The notes beneath the pieces are model-generated. The model was not told where the DNA came from. It searched no databases and saw only the letters and a list, made by a program, of their open reading frames with translations. Both the position numbers and the translations under genes were made by a program. Shown in pieces: positions 60,761 to 64,000 of a stretch of 64,000 nucleotides of DNA; position 1 is the stretch's first letter, and each line of letters opens with the position of its first letter. The DNA comes from Neolewinella persica DSM 23188 (GTDB taxonomy: Bacteria; Bacteroidota; Bacteroidia; Chitinophagales; Saprospiraceae), in contig NZ_KB890414.1 in the NCBI RefSeq assembly GCF_000373105.1, forward strand, positions 220,568 through 284,567, read 5' to 3'.

Positions 60761-62377
60761 ATGTCAAAAAGTGTACTTCTTTGCCTGTTGCTATGCGCCG
60801 CAGCCTCCTCCTTTGCCCAGGATAATTTTTCTTCCTCCTTACCCATCATCATCATTGATACGGGCGAGGATACTATTCGGGACGAGCCAAAGATTTTGGC
60901 GCGTATGGGCATCATCGATAATGGTTCGGGGCAGCGCAATGCGCTGGCTGATGCCTGGAATGAATACGACGGCTACGTGGGTATTGAAGGCCGGGGCTCG
61001 ACCTCGCAGTCCATATTCCCCAAAATAGGTTATGGCCTGGAAACCCGGACGGCGGCCGGAGAAGACCGCCAGGTAGCCCTGCTCGGCTTTCCGGAAGAAG
61101 AAGACTGGGTATTGCACGGCCCTTATTCCGACAAGAGCCTCATACGGTCTGCTCTCGCCTATCACTGGGCCGGACAGATCATGGACTATGCTCCCAGGGT
61201 CAGGATGGTAGAGTTGGTCATTAACAACGATTACCGTGGTGTCTACTTATTTACGGAGAAGATCAAACGGGATAAGAACCGCGTAGACATTAAAAAGCTG
61301 ACACCGGAGGATACCGCCGGTGACGCACTGACCGGGGGCTACATCCTTAAGCTCGATAAATTCACGGGAGAGAACGGGGACTTTGAAGTACTCTTCGAGT
61401 CCGAGTATAATGCCGACACGGAGGAAGAACAAAGCATCCGCTTCCTGTACCACTACCCGAAGCCTGAAGACATTACGTTTGCCCAGCGCAGTTACATCAA
61501 GAGCTGGATGCGGAATTTTGAAAACGTACTTGCCGGTGATGATTTCCGGGATCCTGATCGCGGCTACCGCCGCTTTGTCGACCTACGCTCTTTCGTAGAC
61601 TTCCTGATCATCAACGAGATCAGCCGGAACGTCGACGGCTACCGCCTGAGTTCTTTTATGTACAAAGATCGGGAAGACGAAGGCGGGCGGCTACACATGG
61701 GGCCGGTTTGGGACTTCAACCTCGCCTTCGGCAACGCCAATTATTGTGGCGGCGGTGCCAACCGGGGTTGGGGCTACAACTTCGGCATCAACTGCCCCAG
61801 CGATTTCTGGCAACTCCCCTTCTGGTGGGACCGCCTGCGGGAAGACCCCGATTTCATCGAGTTACTCGGAGACCGGTGGAATGAACTCCGCGCTGCGGAG
61901 TTCTCCGACGAACGCCTGAACGCCACCATCGACTCCTTCGTAGTGGCCATGGACGATGCCCCCGCAAGAAATTTCGAGCGCTGGCCCGTGATTGGCGAAC
62001 GGGTGTGGCCAAACGAATTCGTGGGTGAATCCTACGAGGCAGAAATAGATTACCTGAAAAACTGGATCCAGGGCCGGGTCAGCTGGATGGACCAAACCAT
62101 CTGGTCGCTTACCCCTACGCGTACACCGGACACCCCAACCCCAGGACTGTCCATCCAACCCAACCCTACCGACGGCCGAATCCGCATCCTCTCCGAAATT
62201 AGCGGGGAGTTGTTCGACGTCCGTGTCTACGACACTTTCGGCCGATTGATGTTCAGCAACGACCGCCTGCCGGAGGGTATAAGTATTGATTTAAGCCCCT
62301 TCCCAGCAGGGATCTACCTCCTGCAGGCCAGGAAGGAAGGTGGACAGATCGTTACGGGGAAGGTGGTTCGTAGATAG
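60761..62377 (+). CDS. T9SS-sorted CotH-kinase-family protein
   Basis: Secreted protein of 538 aa with a signal peptide (LLCLLLCAAASSFAQ), a CotH-like domain (about 25-430) and a C-terminal type A T9SS domain (LSIQPNPTDGRIRILSEISG). CotH features: IEGRGSTSQSIFPKIGYGLE, WVLHGPYSDKSLIRSALAYH, NNDYRGVYLFTEKIKRDKNR and the late metal-site phrase LHMGPVWDFNLAFGNANY. CotH proteins in other organisms include atypical protein kinases that phosphorylate coat proteins; whether this one is active is not known. The gene is followed directly by a word-repeat hairpin. Confidence 0.92.
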   Translation: MSKSVLLCLLLCAAASSFAQDNFSSSLPIIIIDTGEDTIRDEPKILARMGIIDNGSGQRNALADAWNEYDGYVGIEGRGSTSQSIFPKIGYGLETRTAAGEDRQVALLGFPEEEDWVLHGPYSDKSLIRSALAYHWAGQIMDYAPRVRMVELVINNDYRGVYLFTEKIKRDKNRVDIKKLTPEDTAGDALTGGYILKLDKFTGENGDFEVLFESEYNADTEEEQSIRFLYHYPKPEDITFAQRSYIKSWMRNFENVLAGDDFRDPDRGYRRFVDLRSFVDFLIINEISRNVDGYRLSSFMYKDREDEGGRLHMGPVWDFNLAFGNANYCGGGANRGWGYNFGINCPSDFWQLPFWWDRLREDPDFIELLGDRWNELRAAEFSDERLNATIDSFVVAMDDAPARNFERWPVIGERVWPNEFVGESYEAEIDYLKNWIQGRVSWMDQTIWSLTPTRTPDTPTPGLSIQPNPTDGRIRILSEISGELFDVRVYDTFGRLMFSNDRLPEGISIDLSPFPAGIYLLQARKEGGQIVTGKVVRR

Positions 62378-62500
62378 TGGGTAGTGCTGTCGCACGTTTC
62401 TGCTCGCTTCGCTCGTACGAACAAAGTACGTTGAAAAAATAGTAGCCATACGAACGAAATCAGCATCCCCCTGCGGTAGCACTACCTACCTATCCACTAC
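62370..62500. repeat. Word-repeat hairpin between cotH-like gene and scpA
   Basis: GTAGATAGTGGGTAGTGCT (62370-62388) overlaps the stop codon and pairs with AGCACTACCTACCTATCC and ACTAC (62478-62500). The middle has GCTCGCTTCGCTCG and TACGAAC/GTACGTT words. The same left-arm word, TAGTAGTGGGTAGTGCT with TTCGCA, also occurs alone near 60551-60575. Confidence 0.75.
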
Positions 62501-62503
62501 TTA

Positions 62504-62523
62504 CTAAAAAGCGCTCCGCGCTT
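62504..62523 (-). terminator. Short terminator directly after scpA
   Basis: On the minus strand AAGCGC-GGA-GCGCTT followed by TTTTAG; the stem begins at the base after the scpA stop codon. Confidence 0.6.
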
Positions 62524-63288
62524 CTATTCCTCCTCCGTTCGTCCCGGCTCCAGCCAAAAATTATTAACGCCCTCACCGGCGATCAACCGAATGGAGCGCG
62601 CATTAAGCAACTCTAAAAGGCCCAGAAAAGTAACAATGGCGTGAATTCGGGTTTTACAGACGCCGAATATGTCGGTAAAGCTGGGACGTGGCTTTCCGAA
62701 CTGGACGGCGCCGATCATATCCATGATCCGTACCTGCTGCTCTTCCACCGTATAACTAAACTGAGCGATCTCATGAATGGCCGGTCGGTTATTGTCCTCC
62801 TCCATGCGGGTGAGCATCCGTTCGTACGCCTTGAGGAGTTTAAATAAGGTGACACTTTCCAGCTCTACGTCGACCAACGCACGGGTAGCAATCTGGGCGA
62901 GTTCAGCGGTGATGTTGCCCCGGTAATTCCGCATATTCCGGGTGGTCTCCAGTTCGCGCAGTTCGGCCAAAACAGACTTATACCGCTTGTATTCCAGCAA
63001 TCTGGCGACAAGTTCTTCCCGGGGATCAATTTCGTTGCCTTCTTCATCCACCGGTTTGCGGGGGATCAGCATTTTGGCCTTGATGCGGCAAAGGGTGGCG
63101 GCTACGAGGACGAATTCGCTGGCCAGGTCAATGTCCATCTGCTCGGCCTGCCGCATGTAGGCCAAAAAGTCATTGGTAACCTCGGAAATCGGGATATCGT
63201 AAATGTCCAGTTCATCCCTTTCAATGAAGAAGAGGAGCAAGTCGAACGGGCCCTCGAATTGGGGGAGCTTGATGGTATAGCTGGACAT
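62524..63288 (-). CDS. scpA: Segregation and condensation protein A
   Basis: Kleisin subunit of the Smc-ScpAB condensin complex that organises the chromosome, 254 aa. The N-terminal phrase YTIKLPQFEGPFDLLLFFIE and DELDIYDIPISEVTNDFLAY, the segment LASEFVLVAATLCRIKAKML, and the C-terminal winged-helix end FLGLLELLNARSIRLI are diagnostic. It starts at the ATG at 63288, five bases from a TATCTTCG box. No scpB gene is visible in this window. The convergent neighbour is a CotH-like gene and the divergent neighbour is tgt. Confidence 0.94.
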   Translation of the reverse strand: MSSYTIKLPQFEGPFDLLLFFIERDELDIYDIPISEVTNDFLAYMRQAEQMDIDLASEFVLVAATLCRIKAKMLIPRKPVDEEGNEIDPREELVARLLEYKRYKSVLAELRELETTRNMRNYRGNITAELAQIATRALVDVELESVTLFKLLKAYERMLTRMEEDNNRPAIHEIAQFSYTVEEQQVRIMDMIGAVQFGKPRPSFTDIFGVCKTRIHAIVTFLGLLELLNARSIRLIAGEGVNNFWLEPGRTEEE

Positions 63289-63293
63289 GAGCG

Positions 63294-63301
63294 CGAAGAT
63301 A
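63294..63301 (-). promoter_or_regulatory. Predicted -7 box of scpA
   Basis: TATCTTCG on the minus strand, one base off TAnnTTTG, five bases before the ATG. Confidence 0.55.
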
Positions 63302-63322
63302 GGTTAGGGGGGATAATTTTTA

Positions 63323-64000
<678 letters not shown>

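Overview
The window looks like a chromosomal segment of a Bacteroidota bacterium, most likely class Saprospiria (Lewinella/Neolewinella type). The evidence is a high density of proteins with type IX secretion (T9SS) C-terminal sorting domains, PorZ and PorP/SprF, a giant SprB-like protein with a gliding-type C-terminus, DUF4249 and DUF4271 proteins, promoter boxes of the Bacteroidota type TAnnTTTG, and only moderate GC. This is inference from gene content; no rRNA marker is present. I found no tRNA, rRNA, IS transposase, phage or CRISPR.

Layout. 1-10.6 kb: a GHL10-type glycoside hydrolase, a secreted M36 metalloprotease, an unrecognised helical protein, and a large T9SS-sorted repeat protein. 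10.7-13.3 kb: DUF4271 membrane protein, uroporphyrinogen-III synthase and a Nudix CoA pyrophosphatase. 13.3-18 kb: an efflux operon (HlyD/MacA adaptor, MacB-type permease, TolC) without its ATPase. 18-22 kb: a di-heme cytochrome lipoprotein, TrhO and an SDR enzyme. 22.3-37.5 kb: a surface-protein locus made of a PorP/SprF protein, a 2811-residue adhesin with about ten cohesin-like modules and 16 short Cys repeats, a small single-cohesin protein and a 1468-residue dockerin protein. 37.7-45.4 kb: a uracil-DNA glycosylase-like protein, a lamin-tail T9SS protein, CCA-adding enzyme and PorZ. 45.3-50 kb: ThiL, then three genes (two ATP-grasp-type proteins and an aspartoacylase-like protein). 50-53.6 kb: a TonB-dependent receptor/DUF4249 pair. 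54-64 kb: a YCF48-type T9SS protein, rhomboid protease, small lipoprotein, CinA, Era, ApaG, a CotH-family protein, ScpA and the start of Tgt.

How the genes work together. At least eight proteins carry T9SS sorting domains, and the window also encodes two parts of that machinery (PorZ, PorP/SprF). The most striking gene set is the cohesin/dockerin locus. Its domain content suggests a multi-protein assembly held on the outer surface by a SprB-like scaffold and its PorP/SprF partner. The binding itself is inferred, not shown.

The intergenic DNA is unusually rich in dispersed elements. I see three copies of a 91-bp element, 18 copies of a roughly 20-50-bp motif that mostly alternates in orientation, and several long hairpins whose arms differ at each locus while two of them share a loop core. 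None of these matches a named family that I know, and they are the best candidates for something undescribed.
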